Assembly: GCA_947172415.1 (NCBI GenBank)
Contig: OX359196.1
Coordinates: 2,730,501-2,794,500, forward strand
Source of the DNA: Chondrosia reniformis
Taxonomy: Eukaryota; Porifera; Demospongiae; Chondrillida; Chondrillidae
Reading direction: 5' to 3'
DNA length: 64,000 nucleotides
The notes under the pieces are model-generated. The model saw only the letters and a program-made list of their open reading frames with translations. It did not search any database and was not told the origin of the DNA. The position numbers and the translations under genes are program-made. Each line of letters starts with the position of its first letter. Position 1 is the stretch's first letter. Below, one piece after another: positions 34,595-48,200 of the stretch.

Positions 34595-35702
34595 ACCACC
34601 CGCAGCATCCATTCCTGATGGCCCTGCAGCCCCATTTGATCTTAGGGCAATATGATGTATTAGAAGGCCATTAATCTGTTCATATAGGATAGGATGGGGA
34701 GTCTCTTGGTGGAATATTCTTCATTAATAACTACAGACATCTTGAGGGATTGGGCTTCCGGATGCTTTTCCATCAATACCTCCCGAACAGTCCTACTTTC
34801 ACCAGCACCACCTGGGACACAACTGTCTAGGCTCAGTCTCCCTCCTCTGCTGTGATCTCTCAGAAGTCGAATGGCCACGCGAATATTGCTCATGAACATG
34901 AGGTTGGCAAAGGAACCTGTGCTTCGGACTTTTCTCTGCAGAGGGAGTTGGTTCTGGATAGTGCACCCTTCATGAAGGGCATCAATATCTCCATGTTTCC
35001 ACAATGTCACTCTGCACTCTAGGCATATAGAATGCTCCTTTGTTTTGGCAGATCTATGTGGCTTCTGAAGTAGTAAGGCGGTCATTGTCATCACACACTT
35101 AAGGGCAATTTGTTCCAGCGGAGAATTCAGGGCATAGGCATGGTATAGGTGACCCATTTCTGAAACGAAAGCTTTACCCACCTCACCCGAGGGAACCTTT
35201 AAAAGGTTTCCACGACAATGGACAGTTTCTTCGTAGGCATGATTTATCACTTCTGTTAATGCGGCTCCATCTACCTCACCCCATTTGAAGTTTGGCTCCT
35301 GGACTGCTGTAAATGATGGCAGGATGTTCGACGAGTCCTGGATATCCTCAACATATTCAAGGTTCTTGCCATCCAGGGTTGCTCCTGGGGTATCCTGGGT
35401 ATCTGGTACGGCCAATATACTGCCAGGAACAGAGTCGGTTAGGTTGTGTTCTTGAACAGCCGTACTGTCTGATCCATCACCATTTGCACCTTGATGGTCG
35501 TCAATGTTGCAGCAACGTCCTCTTCTTATTGGGAGACAATCAGAGCAGCGATTCCTTGATCGAGGAAAGGAACAATTTAGACATCTGCCGCTACCATTGT
35601 ACCGGCAGCAGATTGGTATTCTTCTCGAAATCTCAGTGCGATTCTCAATCAATCACTCAATCAAAACACGAGGTGTCACCATATTTTTTCACATATTATG
35701 CA
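34595..35702 (-). mobile_element. 5' part of a LINE, truncated and frameshifted
   Basis: A non-satellite insertion on the minus strand. It carries the N-terminal part of a LINE protein (next entry). It then continues in another frame with ALRSNGAAGPSGMDAAG, a motif found just before the reverse transcriptase in a LINE family common in cnidarians and sponges. It stops there against satellite, so the reverse transcriptase itself is absent. Confidence 0.75.
34660..35649 (-). pseudogene. LINE N-terminal protein with Cys-rich knuckle, truncated
   Basis: The open frame is about 330 codons. It has no ATG at its upstream end and is closed upstream by TGA, so the true start is lost or lies within. 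A cysteine cluster (ICCRYNGSGRCLNC, CSDCLPIRRGRCCN) comes first and probably binds zinc and nucleic acid. A linker follows, rich in Asp, Gly and Ser. The rest is a mostly helical region ending TVREVLMEKHPEAQSL, a signature I recall immediately upstream of the reverse transcriptase in this LINE family. The frame ends at 34660, and a frameshift moves the next conserved motif (GAAGPSGMDAAG) into another frame. The product would be a nucleic-acid-binding fragment without catalytic domains. Confidence 0.7.
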
Positions 35703-35815
35703 TACAACTAGTATATACAACTAGTAAATACAGATTCTCACTAGTACATACACCTAGTACATACAACTAGTACATACAACCAGTATATATAACTAGTTTA
35801 TGCAACTACTTTCTA
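35703..35815 (+). repeat. 13-bp satellite, segment 7
   Basis: A short spacer between the LINE fragment and TIR element copy A. It ends in TA, the probable target of copy A. Confidence 0.85.
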
Positions 35816-36992
35816 CGCTAGTGGAACATGTCCACACTTCCGGGAATTTCAGTAAAAGTCGCTAACTAACACTCTTTTTTAGTTTATTCTATTTGACGGT
35901 AGCAACATCGTATCGTTAAACAAATTATATAGAATTGAAGCGCTATTCTTTCTTAATATTTTGGCTACAAGAGCGTCACAATTACAGGCTTAAAGGAGAA
36001 GTTAAGCGGCCGTAAGTGAGAGGTGCGAAATCACCAAAAATGTTTTATTAGACAGTGGAAAATACGAATACAGAATAAATGATGACACCAATCTATGAAG
36101 GACAATGATATCTAACAATTGTATGTATACTCCTTTTAAATTCCCTTTAGTTCATGAATTATAATCGAAAACATATTTTCGTAGCTTTTTCGGGTATCTA
36201 TAGTACTTCATATCTCGGTTAAACAAGGGAATATTCCAGGAGTATACATACAACTTTTAGGCTGTTACTTACTGAAGAGATTGATGTCAAAAAATAGTTA
36301 GTTTTACAATCCTCCACTGTCTAATAATCCGTTTATTTTCCATTTGTCTCTTCTCCTTCGAATAATGGTATTGTCACGTGATTATCAGCCACAATTAGTA
36401 GTATAGCTTAGCCATCATACAATGACGTTTTATGACGTTGCATATGCACCCAAATATTTGGTTACAAGTAAGGCTTCTCGGTAGCGAGACAGTTTCCTTG
36501 ATCAAAGTTTTTGTTGTCGTAGGAGGTAAGTGGAAACAGTAAGCATATTGCATGTCTACTAATATCTATGTAAATATCAATGGCGAAAATGTATGAGCAA
36601 TTAACGAAGCATAATCAAAAGAAAAAGAATAGAACGTTTTGGTCATGTAGGCCTTAATTCCTCAGCTAATAATAATTGCTGAGGAATTAAGGCCTACATA
36701 ACCGAAACGTTCTATTCTTCTTTTTTAATATTAACATAGTATAATCAAAAGGAAAATAAAACGTTTCGGTCACGCAGGCCTTTATGGGCCTTCCTCCGTC
36801 GTTGGCCTTCCTACGCTATACTATAATTTAACATCTATAACGACTAGTGATGAATGGTGACGTTTCAGTGCTGGGTGCTCCGCTTCACGCGCAGGTCACA
36901 TGCTAAAGACACTTCCGCCTGGAATGTGACACTTCTGTAGGCGATAAGACGATTTACAAAAATCGGAAATTCGTAGACATGTTCCACATGCG
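35816..36992 (+). mobile_element. Non-autonomous TIR element, copy A (1177 bp)
   Basis: The left end CGCTAGTGGAACATGTCC and the right end (read inward) CGCATGTGGAACATGTCT form imperfect terminal repeats, with TA on both outer sides. No transposase frame is present. Internally it holds a hairpin with ~45-base arms at 36621-36724, and the motif GAACGTTTCGGTCACG..GGCC recurs around it. The same family occurs at 43746, 50638 and, inverted, at 55548. Confidence 0.82.
36621..36724 (+). repeat. Long near-perfect hairpin inside copy A
   Basis: Arms at about 36621-36666 and 36678-36724 match as reverse complements with only about three mismatches around the loop TAATAATAATT. The arms contain AATAGAACGTTT and AGGCCTTAATTCCTCAGC. 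Copy C has a shortened version at about 51478-51551. Confidence 0.85.
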
Positions 36993-37766
36993 TAGTACAT
37001 ACACCTAGTACATGCAACCAGAGCATACAACTAGTACATACATCTGGTACAACAACTAGGGAATAGAATTAGTACATATAACCAGTATGTATAACTAGTC
37101 CTTATAACTACTACACATAACTAGTACATACAACTATAACATATAACTAGTACATACACATATAACTAGTACATATATATAGTACATAAAACTAGAACAT
37201 ATTACTAGTACAAACAACTGATATATACATAAAACTAGTATATATACATAAAATTGTTACATGAAAAACTAGTACATACAATTAGTACATACAATTAGAA
37301 CATGCAACCACTACTTACAATTGAGTACATACAACTACAACCTCCACCTAGTGAATATAGGAAGATCTAGTCCATACAACTAGAACATAAAACTAGTATT
37401 GTGTACTTACAACTAGTACATACAACTATGTAATACATTCAAATAGTACATTCGATTAGTACATACAACTAGTACAAACAATTTTTATATACAATTAGTA
37501 CATAAAATTAGTAAATACCACAAATACATACGATTAGTATAAACAACTAGTACATACAACTAGCGAACACTATTAGTACATAAAACTAGTACTACAACTA
37601 GGGCATAAAACTAGTACATATAACCCGCACTTATAACTAGTCCATATAACTGGTAAATAATTAGTACATACAACTAGTTCATACGACTAGTAAATAGATC
37701 TAGTACATATAACCAGTACATATAACTAGTCCATTTAACTAGTACATAGAACTAGTACATATACTT
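36993..37766 (+). repeat. 13-bp satellite, segment 8
   Basis: Satellite between TIR element copy A and the 3' LINE fragment. About 37290-37450 resembles 46990-47160. No genes. Confidence 0.88.
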
Positions 37767-39011
37767 TAGAAATAAAGCCTTAATGGAGAACCTTGTTACT
37801 TCTTGCCTTAGTTCACTAAGGCAAGGAGTATCTGGCTTGGACAACCCTCAGCCAGTTATGTTTTCCTTTCTTTGGGTTTTTAGCCAGAAGCCTCGGCTTT
37901 GCCTCCTTCCGGCAGCAGCAGACAGGTGCACGTCGGGCCAAAGTTGACCGTCATAATAGGAGGGAGTACCTCCATACACAAATCCACCACTACTTTCCAG
38001 AGGTCGACAGGCAAGGACTGGGACAGGACTACTTATCGTCCAGGCCCCAATCCCTCAACAGATAGATGTTGCCTCAATATCCTTACAGCCGAACAGAGAA
38101 CAGTTCTCTGCATCGCTCTCATCACTTCTACTACACCTCTTGACAGCTTTGGAATTCCCCTTAGGTCTTCCAGGAGCGTGTCCAATGTCCCCAAAGCACC
38201 AATTATCATTGGGACTACCTTAATTCGGTAGCCCCTAAATTGTTTCCTCATATCAGCCACCAGCTTCTGGTACTTTTGGAACTTCTCTTGCCATCTTCCA
38301 TTAATATTGCTGTCAGTAGGAACTGACATCTCAATACTGCAGATGGACTTACATAGCCAATCCTAAACCACTAAGTCTGGCCTTCTTTCTGTCATTTCTT
38401 CATCTGTAGGGATACTAGGATCCCACAAGAGTTTGACAGACCTATTCTCATAGACTGGTTTTGCTTCTAGTTTGTACCAGGGCTCTTCCTGCTTGAATCC
38501 ATATTCTTTCAACCGTCTCAACAACATTATCAGTATTGCCCGGTCATGTCTCTATTTGTAGAGAGAAAATCCCTTGGGCTCACACATCTTTAGTATATGT
38601 TTGACAATTTCCATAGCCTTGCCACATTCTCTGCACATTTGGAGGCTAGAATTCCTCAGAATCCTATTTTGGTTCCACCTAGTATGCAGCACATCATCTT
38701 GGGCTCCGAGAATCAGACCCTCAGTTTGAGGTCTGAGTCTCCCCGCAGAAAGCCACACATAAGACTCCCTATTTGTGACTTGTCTGTGGTATGAGCCTTA
38801 GTGAGACTTTTCGGCTAGGATACTTTTAAACCTTTCAGTCTGGGCCTCCCGGAGCTCACATGCCACTCTCCTCCATTCTCGTACACAATTTGGGATGGAT
38901 CTGTCTTCAGCCACATTTCCGGTTCTAGTTCTATTCCGTGGCTTCTCAGTATCAATCTGGCTTTTTTAAGACAGTCCTCCTCTGCTTTGAGCACTCCAGG
39001 CACTTTTGGTG
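37767..39011 (-). pseudogene. 3' end of a LINE (post-RT domain and 3' UTR), decayed
   Basis: On the minus strand, pieces of one protein tail appear in order. Near 39003-38815 is GVLKAEEDCLKKARLILRSH. Then, after a frameshift, 38758 onward reads WLSAGRLRPQTEGLILGAQD and CRECGKAMEIVKHILKMC, a zinc-knuckle-like C-x2-C-x7-H-x4-C motif. After a TAG at 38552-38554 the same frame gives KPVYENRSVKLLWDPSIPTD and ERRPDLVV, then another TAG, then KYQKLVADMRKQ and VVPMIIGALGTLDTLLEDL. This order is the tail downstream of the reverse transcriptase in LINEs of cnidarians and sponges. One frameshift and at least two stops make it dead. It may belong to the same family as the fragment at 34595, but the two pieces are in the wrong order to be one insertion. 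Confidence 0.8.
37802..37825 (-). terminator. Perfect hairpin in the LINE 3' end
   Basis: The palindrome CTTGCCTTAG..CTAAGGCAAG (10-bp arms, 4-base loop) lies about 35 bases from the 3' boundary of the LINE fragment. 3' stem-loops are the recognition site of the reverse transcriptase in several LINE clades. The role here is inference; it is not a transcription terminator as far as can be shown. Confidence 0.45.
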
Positions 39012-41766
39012 TTGGTACATATAACTAGTAAATACAACTAGTCAATACAACCAGTACATACAACTAGAACCTACAAGTAGCACATATGCAACCAGTGCAT
39101 GTATATGGACTGGTTGCCTATGTACATATACATATAACTAGTACAAGTAGTACAAACAACTACTAACTACAACTAGTACAAATAAGTAGTCCATAAAACA
39201 ATTACACACAACTAGTATATACAAGTAGTACATAACCCTAGTCCATAAAACTAGTAACTACAACTGGTAAATAGAACTAGTAAAAACAACTAGTTCGTAC
39301 AACTAGTACATACAACTAGCCCTACAACTAGGACATAAAACTAGTACATACAACTAGGACATACAGATAGTTACTAATAAAAGCAACTAGTACATACAAT
39401 TGTTATAACTAATAACTACAACTAGTACAAATAACTAGAACACACAACTATTACACACAATTAGTACATACAATTAGTACATATAATTAGTACCTAAAAG
39501 TTAGTATATACAACTAGTACAAATAAATATACATAGAACAATTGCACACAACTAGTGCATACAAGTAGTACATACAAGTAGTACATACAACTAGTATATA
39601 CAACTAGTAACTACAACTGGTAAATACAACTAGTACATACAACTAGGACATACTAGTATTAAATGCAGAGTGTTACTAGTACATACAACTAGTTTGTACA
39701 ACTAGTACATACAACTACTACATATAACTAGTACATTCAACTAGTTACTAGTACATACAACTAGTACATGCAACTAGAAGATATAACTAGTACATAGGAC
39801 TAATATATAGAACTAGTATATACAACTAGTATATCTAACTAGTACATACAACTAGTACATACAGCTAGTCCCTACAACTAGTAACTACAATTAGTAAATA
39901 TAACTAGAATATATATTTAGTACATATAACTACATAAAACTAGTTCATACAACTAGTATATACAAGTAGTAAATACAGTTTGTTACTAGTACATTCAACT
40001 AGTACATAAAGCTATTATATACAAATAGTACATATAACTACTGCATATAACTAGTTACTACTACATCCAACTAGTACATACAACTAGAATATACAAATAG
40101 TGCATTCAATTAGTACGTACAACTATTACTATAACTAGTACATACAACTAGTCCATATAACATGTACATACAACTAGTACTTACAAGTAGTATATACAAC
40201 TAGTTACTAGTAAATTCAACTTTTACATACAAGTATAATAAACAATTAGTACATACAACTAGTACATACAGCTAGTACATACAATGAGTACATATAACTA
40301 GTACATACAACTAGTTACTACTACACACAAATAGAACATACAACTACTCCATACAACTAGTACTAACAACTAGTACAATAAGTATTACATACAACTAGTT
40401 CATATAGCCAGTACATATAACTTGTATATACAACTAGTACATACAACTAATACATACAACTAGGGCATACAAATAGTACACACAGATGGCTAATAGTACA
40501 TACAAATAGTACATACAACTAGTACATGCAACTAATACATCTAACTAGTACATACAACTATTACATTCAAGTATTAAATACTTATTATTACTAATACATA
40601 CAACTACTTCATACACCCAGTAAATACCACTAGTACATATAACTAGTCCATTCAACTAGTTACTAGTACATACAACTATTACAACTAGTACATAGAAATA
40701 GTGCATAGAAATGGTATATACAACTAGTGTATACAACTAGTAAATACCACTAGTACATATAACTAGTCCATTCAACTAGTTAGTAGTACATGCAACTACT
40801 ATCTACAACTAGGACATGCAACTAACTAGTACATACAACTAGTACATAAAACTAGTATATCTAACTAGTACATACAACTAGTTACTATTATAAACAACTA
40901 GTAGATACAACTAGTATATCTAACTAGTACATACAACTAGTACATACAACAACTAGCTCTTACAACTAGTACATATAACTAGTACATACAATTAATACAT
41001 ACAACTAGTTACTAGTACATACAACTAGTACATACAACTAGTACATACAACTAGTAACTACAACTAGTAAATATAAGTAGTACATAGAACTGGTACATAT
41101 AACTAGTATATATAACTTGCTCTTACAACTTGTATATACAATTAGTACATACAAGTATTAAATACAGATTGTTACTAGTAGTACATACAGCTAGTATATC
41201 TAACTATTATATACAACTAGTTACTAGTTCATACAACTAGTACATACGACTAGTTCCTACAACTAGTACACACAACGAGTACGTACAACTAACAACATAC
41301 AACTGGTTACTAGTATATACACACAACTACTAAATGCAACTAGTGCATACAACTAGTTCTATAAGTAGTATTTAGAACTAGTACATATAACCAGTACAAA
41401 TACCTTGCAAAGACAACTGGTACATACAAATAGTACATACAATTAGTAAATACAGATTGTTACTAGTAGTACATACAACTAGAGAATACAGCTAGTACAT
41501 AGAACTAGTACACATACAACTAGGACATTACATTAGTACATAAAACTAGTACATATACTTAGTACATACAACAATTACACACAACTACTACATACAACTA
41601 GTATATTCAACTAGTAAATTCAGATTGTTACTAATACATACAATTAATACATACAACTAGTACATACAGCTAGTACATACAATTAGTGCATATAACTAGC
41701 ACATACAACTACTAACTAGAACATATATACAACTAGTACATACAACTAGTACATAAACCTAGTACA
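39012..41766 (+). repeat. 13-bp satellite, segment 9
   Basis: Satellite whose part from about 39310 onward recurs at 47355 onward, and whose block at about 39505-39960 recurs a third time at 63521-64000. A hairpin with arms ATATGCAACCAGT/ACTGGTTGC..TATGT lies at about 39086-39120. Confidence 0.9.
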
Positions 41767-41900
41767 CAGATCTAGAATGGAATCTTCTAAATGTGCCGAA
41801 CTTATCTTTGTAAATGTTTATCTTGCGACTTTGGGAGTGTCTAGAAACAAAGTTTAGTGGACTCTTCTTTCTGCCAATAAATCTTTACAAAGATACATAG
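41767..41900 (+). other. Short unidentified island with inverted repeat
   Basis: A non-satellite stretch of about 130 bp. Perfect inverted arms ATCTTTGTAAA (41804-41814) and TTTACAAAGAT (41884-41894) enclose about 70 bases. AGATCTAG occurs at both outer edges. It may be a very small MITE or a solo remnant. No coding frame. Confidence 0.55.
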
Positions 41901-43745
41901 ATCTAGTACATATAACTACTACATATATCTATACATTAGTATATAAATCTAGTACAAACAACTTGTACATACGACCAGTAACTACAACTAGTATATGTAA
42001 CTAGTACATACAGAAATTCACACCACTAGTATATACAAGTAGTACATACAATCAGTAACTATACTTAGTAAATGTAACTAGTACATAGCAGTGGTACACA
42101 TACCTACATAAAACTAGATCAAACAAATACTACTTACGATTAGTACATACAACTAGTACATGGAGCTAGTACATAAAATTAGTATAAACAACTAGTACAT
42201 TAAACTATGCCATGTAATTACCTACTAGTACATACATCTAGTACATATAATTAGTATATACAACTAGTACATATGACTAGTACATACAACAATTATATAT
42301 TCACAATTAGCACATACAACTAGTACATATAACTACAAACAACTAGTTAATACAACTAGTACATGCAAGTACTTACTAGTACGTACAACTAGTACATAAA
42401 TTTAGTACATTCAACTAGTACATATAAGTAGTACATACAATTAATACATATAACTAGTACATGTCCACCACTAAATACAGATTGATACTAGAATATACAA
42501 TTAGTACGCACAATAAAACAAAGAGTTAGTAAATACAGATTGTTACTGGTACTTTCATCTAGTACATACAATTAGTACATACACCTAGTACATACAACTA
42601 GTATATACAACTAGTACATATAACTAGTACATGCAATTACTTACTAGTACATACAACTAGTACATAGAAGTAATACTTATAACTAGTCCATACAACAATT
42701 ACACACAACTAGTACATACAACTAGTAAGTATAACTGCTTACAACTAGTATATACAACTAATAAATACAGATAGTTACTAGTACATACATTTAGTTTATA
42801 CAATTACTTCATACAACTAGTACGTATAACTAACACATGCAACTAGAAAATACAGATTGTTACTAGTACATACAATTAGTGCATACAACTAGTAACTACA
42901 ACTAGTAAATATAATTAGTACACACACAAATTTTGCACAACTAGTACAAACAAGTAGTACATAAAACTACATAAAACTAGTTCAAACAACCAGTACATAT
43001 AACTAGTAAACACAACTAGTACATACAGCTAGTACATATAACTAGTACATATAACTAGTACATACAACTACTAAATAAAACTTATAAAGAACTAGTACTT
43101 TCAACTAGTACATAAAACAAGTACACAGAACTAGTACATAGAACTAGTTCATTTATCTAGTTACTAGCACTTACAACTAGTACATACAACTAGTACATAC
43201 AACTAATACATACAACTAGTACATACAACTAGTATATATAACTTGTACATACACAAATTTCGCACAACTAGTGCATACATGTAGTACATATAACTACATA
43301 CAGCTAGTTCAAACAACTAGTACATACAACTAGTAACTAGTACATACACAAATTTCGCACAACTAGTACAAACAAGTAGTACATAAAACTACATAAAACT
43401 AGTTCAAACAACTAGTACATACAACTAGTAAATACAACTAGTACATACAGCTAGTACATATAACTAGTACATATAACTAGTACATACAACTACTAACTAG
43501 AACTTATAAAGAACTAGTACTTTCAACTAGTACATAAAACAAGTACACAGAACTAGTACGTAGAACTAGTGCAATTATCTAGTTACTAGCACGTACAACT
43601 AGTACATACAACTACTACATACAACTAGTACATACAACTAGTAACTACAACTAGTATATATAACTAGTACATAAACAATTACACACAACTAGTGCACACA
43701 TGTAGTACATATAACTACATACAGCTAGTTCAAACAATATAAAAA
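41901..43745 (+). repeat. 13-bp satellite, segment 10
   Basis: Satellite with an internal duplication (about 42935-43250 resembles 43345-43650). It is paralogous to about 49430-50637, the left flank of TIR element copy C. Confidence 0.9.
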
Positions 43746-44609
43746 CGCTAGTGGAACATGTCCATACTTCCGGAAAGTTTCGATAAAAGTCGCTAACTAA
43801 CACTCTTTTTTAATTTATTCTATTTTACTTTAGAAATATCGTATCACTAAACAAGTTATATAGAATTGAAGCGCTATTCTTTCTTAATATCTTGGCTACA
43901 AGAGCGTCACGATTGCAGTCTTAAAGGAGAACGTAAGCGGCCGTAAGTGATAGGTGCCAAATCCCCAAAATGTTTTATTAGATAGTGGAAAATAAGAATA
44001 TAGAATAAATGGTGACACCAATCTATGAAGGATAATGATATCTAACGATGGTATGTATATTCCTTTTAAATTCCTTTAGTTTTTGAATTATAATTGAAAA
44101 CATATTTTTGTACCTTGATCAGGCGCCTCTAGTACTTAATATCTCAGTTAAACAAGGGAATATTCCAGGAGTATACATACAACTTTTAGGCTGTTACTTA
44201 CTGAAGAGATTGATGTCAAAAAATGGTTAGATATACAATTCTCCACTGTCTAATAATCGGTTCGTTTTCCATTTGTCTCTTCTCCTTCGAGTAATGGTAT
44301 TGTCACGTGATTGTCAGCCAAAATTAGTAGTATAGTTGAGCCATCATAAAATGACGTCTTAAGACGTCTAACAGGCACCCAAATATTTGGTACAAACATT
44401 AGACTTCCGAAGTTGATATGTCAAGTAAAGCTTCTCGGTAGCGATACAGTTTCTTTGATCGGAGTTTTTTGTTGTTGTAAGAGGTAAGTGGAAACCGTAA
44501 GCATAATGCATGTCTACTAATATCTATATCTGCCTGGAATGTGACACCTCTGAAAGCGCTAATAAGACGATTTACAAAATGGGAAATTTGTGGACATGTT
44601 ACACATGCG
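43746..44609 (+). mobile_element. TIR element, copy B (864 bp, internally deleted)
   Basis: Same family and orientation as copy A. About 300 bases, including the long hairpin, are missing where the sequence jumps from CTACTAATATCTATA to TCTGCCTGGAATGTG. Both flanks are paralogous to the flanks of copy C, with a ~70-base deletion on the left, so B and C descend from one insertion copied with its satellite. Confidence 0.82.
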
Positions 44610-45002
44610 TAGTATATACAATTACATACTAGTACATACAACTAGTTCATACAACTTCTTACTAGTACATACAACTAGTACATAAAATTATTTCATACAA
44701 CTAGTACATATAACTAGTACATACAACAATTACACACAACTAGTACATAAAACTAGTACATATAACTACATACAACTAGTACATACTAGTACATACAATT
44801 AGTAAATACATATTGTTACTATTACTTACACCTCTTCCATACAACTAGTACATACATCTAGTACAAATAACTAGTACATACAACTATAACATACAACTAT
44901 AACATACAACTAGTGCATAGAACTAGTATATACAGCTAGTACATAAAATTAGTATATATAACTACTACATACAACTACTTACTAGTACATACAACTAGTA
45001 CT
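44610..45002 (+). repeat. 13-bp satellite, segment 11
   Basis: Satellite between copy B and a LINE fragment. Its first ~110 bases parallel the bases after copy C at 51904. Confidence 0.88.
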
Positions 45003-45285
45003 TGGCGAAACCTAACACTAAACTTTTGTATGGCTTCCTAGTTTCCACTCCTTAATTCAACCTATCTCCCAGCCTACAAGAATCTCTGAATCTTCCAATT
45101 CTTTCATTGACCACTTCCTTACCACGCTCGATGTCCCAATCTCCAAATCAATGGTACTTGACTGTGTTATCTCCAATCATCTTCCTATCCTTCTAGATCT
45201 TGCCCTTCCTGTAACTAAACCTGCTCGATGTTCAATCATTTAAGCATTTCTCTGAAGCTGATTTTGTTGATGATCTCTGGTCTAG
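45003..45285 (+). pseudogene. LINE endonuclease fragment
   Basis: In the frame starting at 45058 the sequence reads QPTRISESSNSFIDHFLTTL then VISNHLPILLDLALPV, ending at a stop at 45241. This matches the C-terminal part of the apurinic-like endonuclease of CR1/Jockey-type LINEs, where the conserved end is S-D-H-x-P-I. Here the Asp of that motif is Asn, which would remove a catalytic residue. Neither the reverse transcriptase nor the N terminus is present. The fragment is isolated in satellite on both sides and differs from the other three LINE pieces. Confidence 0.7.
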
Positions 45286-48200
45286 TATATGGAACTAGTT
45301 TATACAACTAGAACATACAACTAGTAAATACAACTAGTACATACAACTAATAACTACTACTAGTAAGTATAATAAGTACATGCAACCATTTCACACGTCT
45401 AATACATAAAAGTAGTACATATATCTGCATACAACTAGTACATACAAATAGTACAACAGATTAGTACATACAGATAGTTACTAGTACATACAACTAGTAT
45501 ATCTAACTAGTACATACAACTAGATACTAGCCCATACTACTAGTTACTAGCACATACAACTAGTCCCATACAACTAGTACATACAACTAGTCACTTCAAC
45601 TACTAAATATAACTGGTAATTATATTTAGTACATATAACTACATACATCTAGTACATACAGTTGGTATATACAAGTAGTAAATACAGATTGTTACTAGTA
45701 CATTCAAATAGTACATTAAACTACTATATACAAATAGTAAATATAACTATGGCATACAACTAGTTAATAGCACATACAACTAGTACACACAACTAGTATA
45801 TACAAATACTACATTCAATTAATACAAACAACTATTACTATAACTAGTACAACGAACTAATACATACAACTATTTCATACAACTGGTTACTACTACAGTC
45901 ATCCGCTATGCACATCTAGTACATACAATGACTTACTAGTACATACAAGTAGTACATACAACTAGTACATACAACTAGTACATACGACTAGTTCATGCGA
46001 CTAGTCCATACAACTGGTACATAGAACTAATACATAGAACTTGTACATATAACCCGTACATATAACCAGTAAATACAACTAGTACATACAAGTAGTACAT
46101 ACAACTAGTACATATAACTAGCTCATACAACTAGTTACTAGTACATACAACTAGTACATACAACTAGTATATACAACTAGTACATAGATCTATCACCTAG
46201 AACTAGTATATACAACTAGTACATAGATCTATTACCTAGAACTAGTATATACAACTAGTACATACAACTAGTAAATACAGATTGTTTCTAGTACATACAA
46301 CTAGTAAATACAACTAGTAAATACCACTAGTACATACAACTAGTACATACAACTAGTACATACAAGTAGTACATATAACTAGTACAAATACTAGTTATTA
46401 GTACATACAACTAGGACTTCAACTGGTACATACAACTAGTAAATATAAATAGTACATACAACAATTACACACAACTAGAACATACAAGTAGAACGTATAC
46501 CTATATACCACTAGTACATACTTCTAGTGCCTACAATTAGTACATACAGATAGTTACTAATACATAGAACTAGTACATAGGACTAGTAGGTACAACTAGT
46601 ACATAATAACTAGTTCATACAACTATATATTACATATAACTATAAACAACTAGCCTGCTATTACATACAACTAAGACATACATATAGTTTTTGTACATAC
46701 AACTAGTACTAACACTAAGGCATAGAGCTAGTACATATACCCAGTACATATACCAGTACATATAATTAGTACATATAACTAATACATCCAACTGGTGTAT
46801 GCAACCAGTACTTATACATATAACTAGTACTTATATATAGTACATAAAACTAGAACATACTACTAGTACATAGAACTAGTTTATACATGCAACTAATATA
46901 TATAACAAGTACATAAAACTATTACATATGATCAGAACATACAACTAGCACAAAAGTAGTACCTAAAATTACTACAAATAATTTCAACATGCAACCACTA
47001 CTTACAATTGAGTAAATACAACTAGAACCTCCAACTAGTGAATACAACAAATGCTAGTGCATACAACTAGAACAAGCAACTATTAGTGTGTACTTACAAC
47101 TAGTACATACAACTGCATTGTACATTTAAATAGTACATTCAATGAGTACAAACAACTAGTACATACAACTAGTACATACGACTAGTACATACAACTAGTA
47201 AATACAACTAGAACTACAACTAGTCCATAGACCTAGTACATATAACGAGTACATATAACTAGTACATACAATTATTATATTTAACCAATACATATACATA
47301 TAATTAGTTCATATAAATAGTACATAAACTAGAACAACTACCAGTACACACAACTAGTACATACAACTAGTCCTACAACTAGGACATAAAACTAGTACAT
47401 ACAACTAGGACATACAGATAGTTACTAATAAAAGCAACTAGTACATATAATTGTTACAACTAGTAACTACAACTAGTACAAATAACTAGAACACACAACT
47501 ATTACACACAATTAGTACATACAATTAGTACATATAATTAGTACCTAAAAGTTAGTATATACAACTAGTACAAATAAGTATACATAGAACAATTGCACAC
47601 AACTAGTACATACAAGTAGTACATACAAGTAGTCCATACAACTAGTATATACAACTAGTAACTACAACTGGTAAATACAACTAGTACATACAACTAGGAC
47701 ATACAAGTATTAAATGCAGAGTGTTACTAGTACATACAACTAGTTTGTACAACTAGTAACTACAACTGGTAAATACAACTAGTACATACAACTAGAATAT
47801 ACAAATAGTGCATTCAATTAGTACGTACAACTATTACTATAACTAGTACATTCAACTAGTACATAAAACATGTACATACAACTAGTACTTACAAGTAGTA
47901 TATACAACTAGTTACTAGTAAATTCAACTTTTACATACAAGTATAATAAACAATTAGTACATACAACTAGTACATACAGCTAGTACATACAATGAGTACA
48001 TATAACTAGTACATACAACTAGTTACTACTACACACAAATAGAACATACAACTACTCCATACAACTAGTACTAACAACTAGTACAATAAGTATTACGTAC
48101 AACTAGTTCATATAGCCAGTACATATAACTTGTATATACAACTAGTACATACAACTAATACATACAACTAGGGCATACAAATAGTACACACAGATGGCTA

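Noticed and set aside
34595-39011. The two LINE fragments as halves of one interrupted element
   Set aside because: Both are on the minus strand, but the 3' part lies upstream of the 5' part in that orientation, and satellite plus a complete TIR element separate them.
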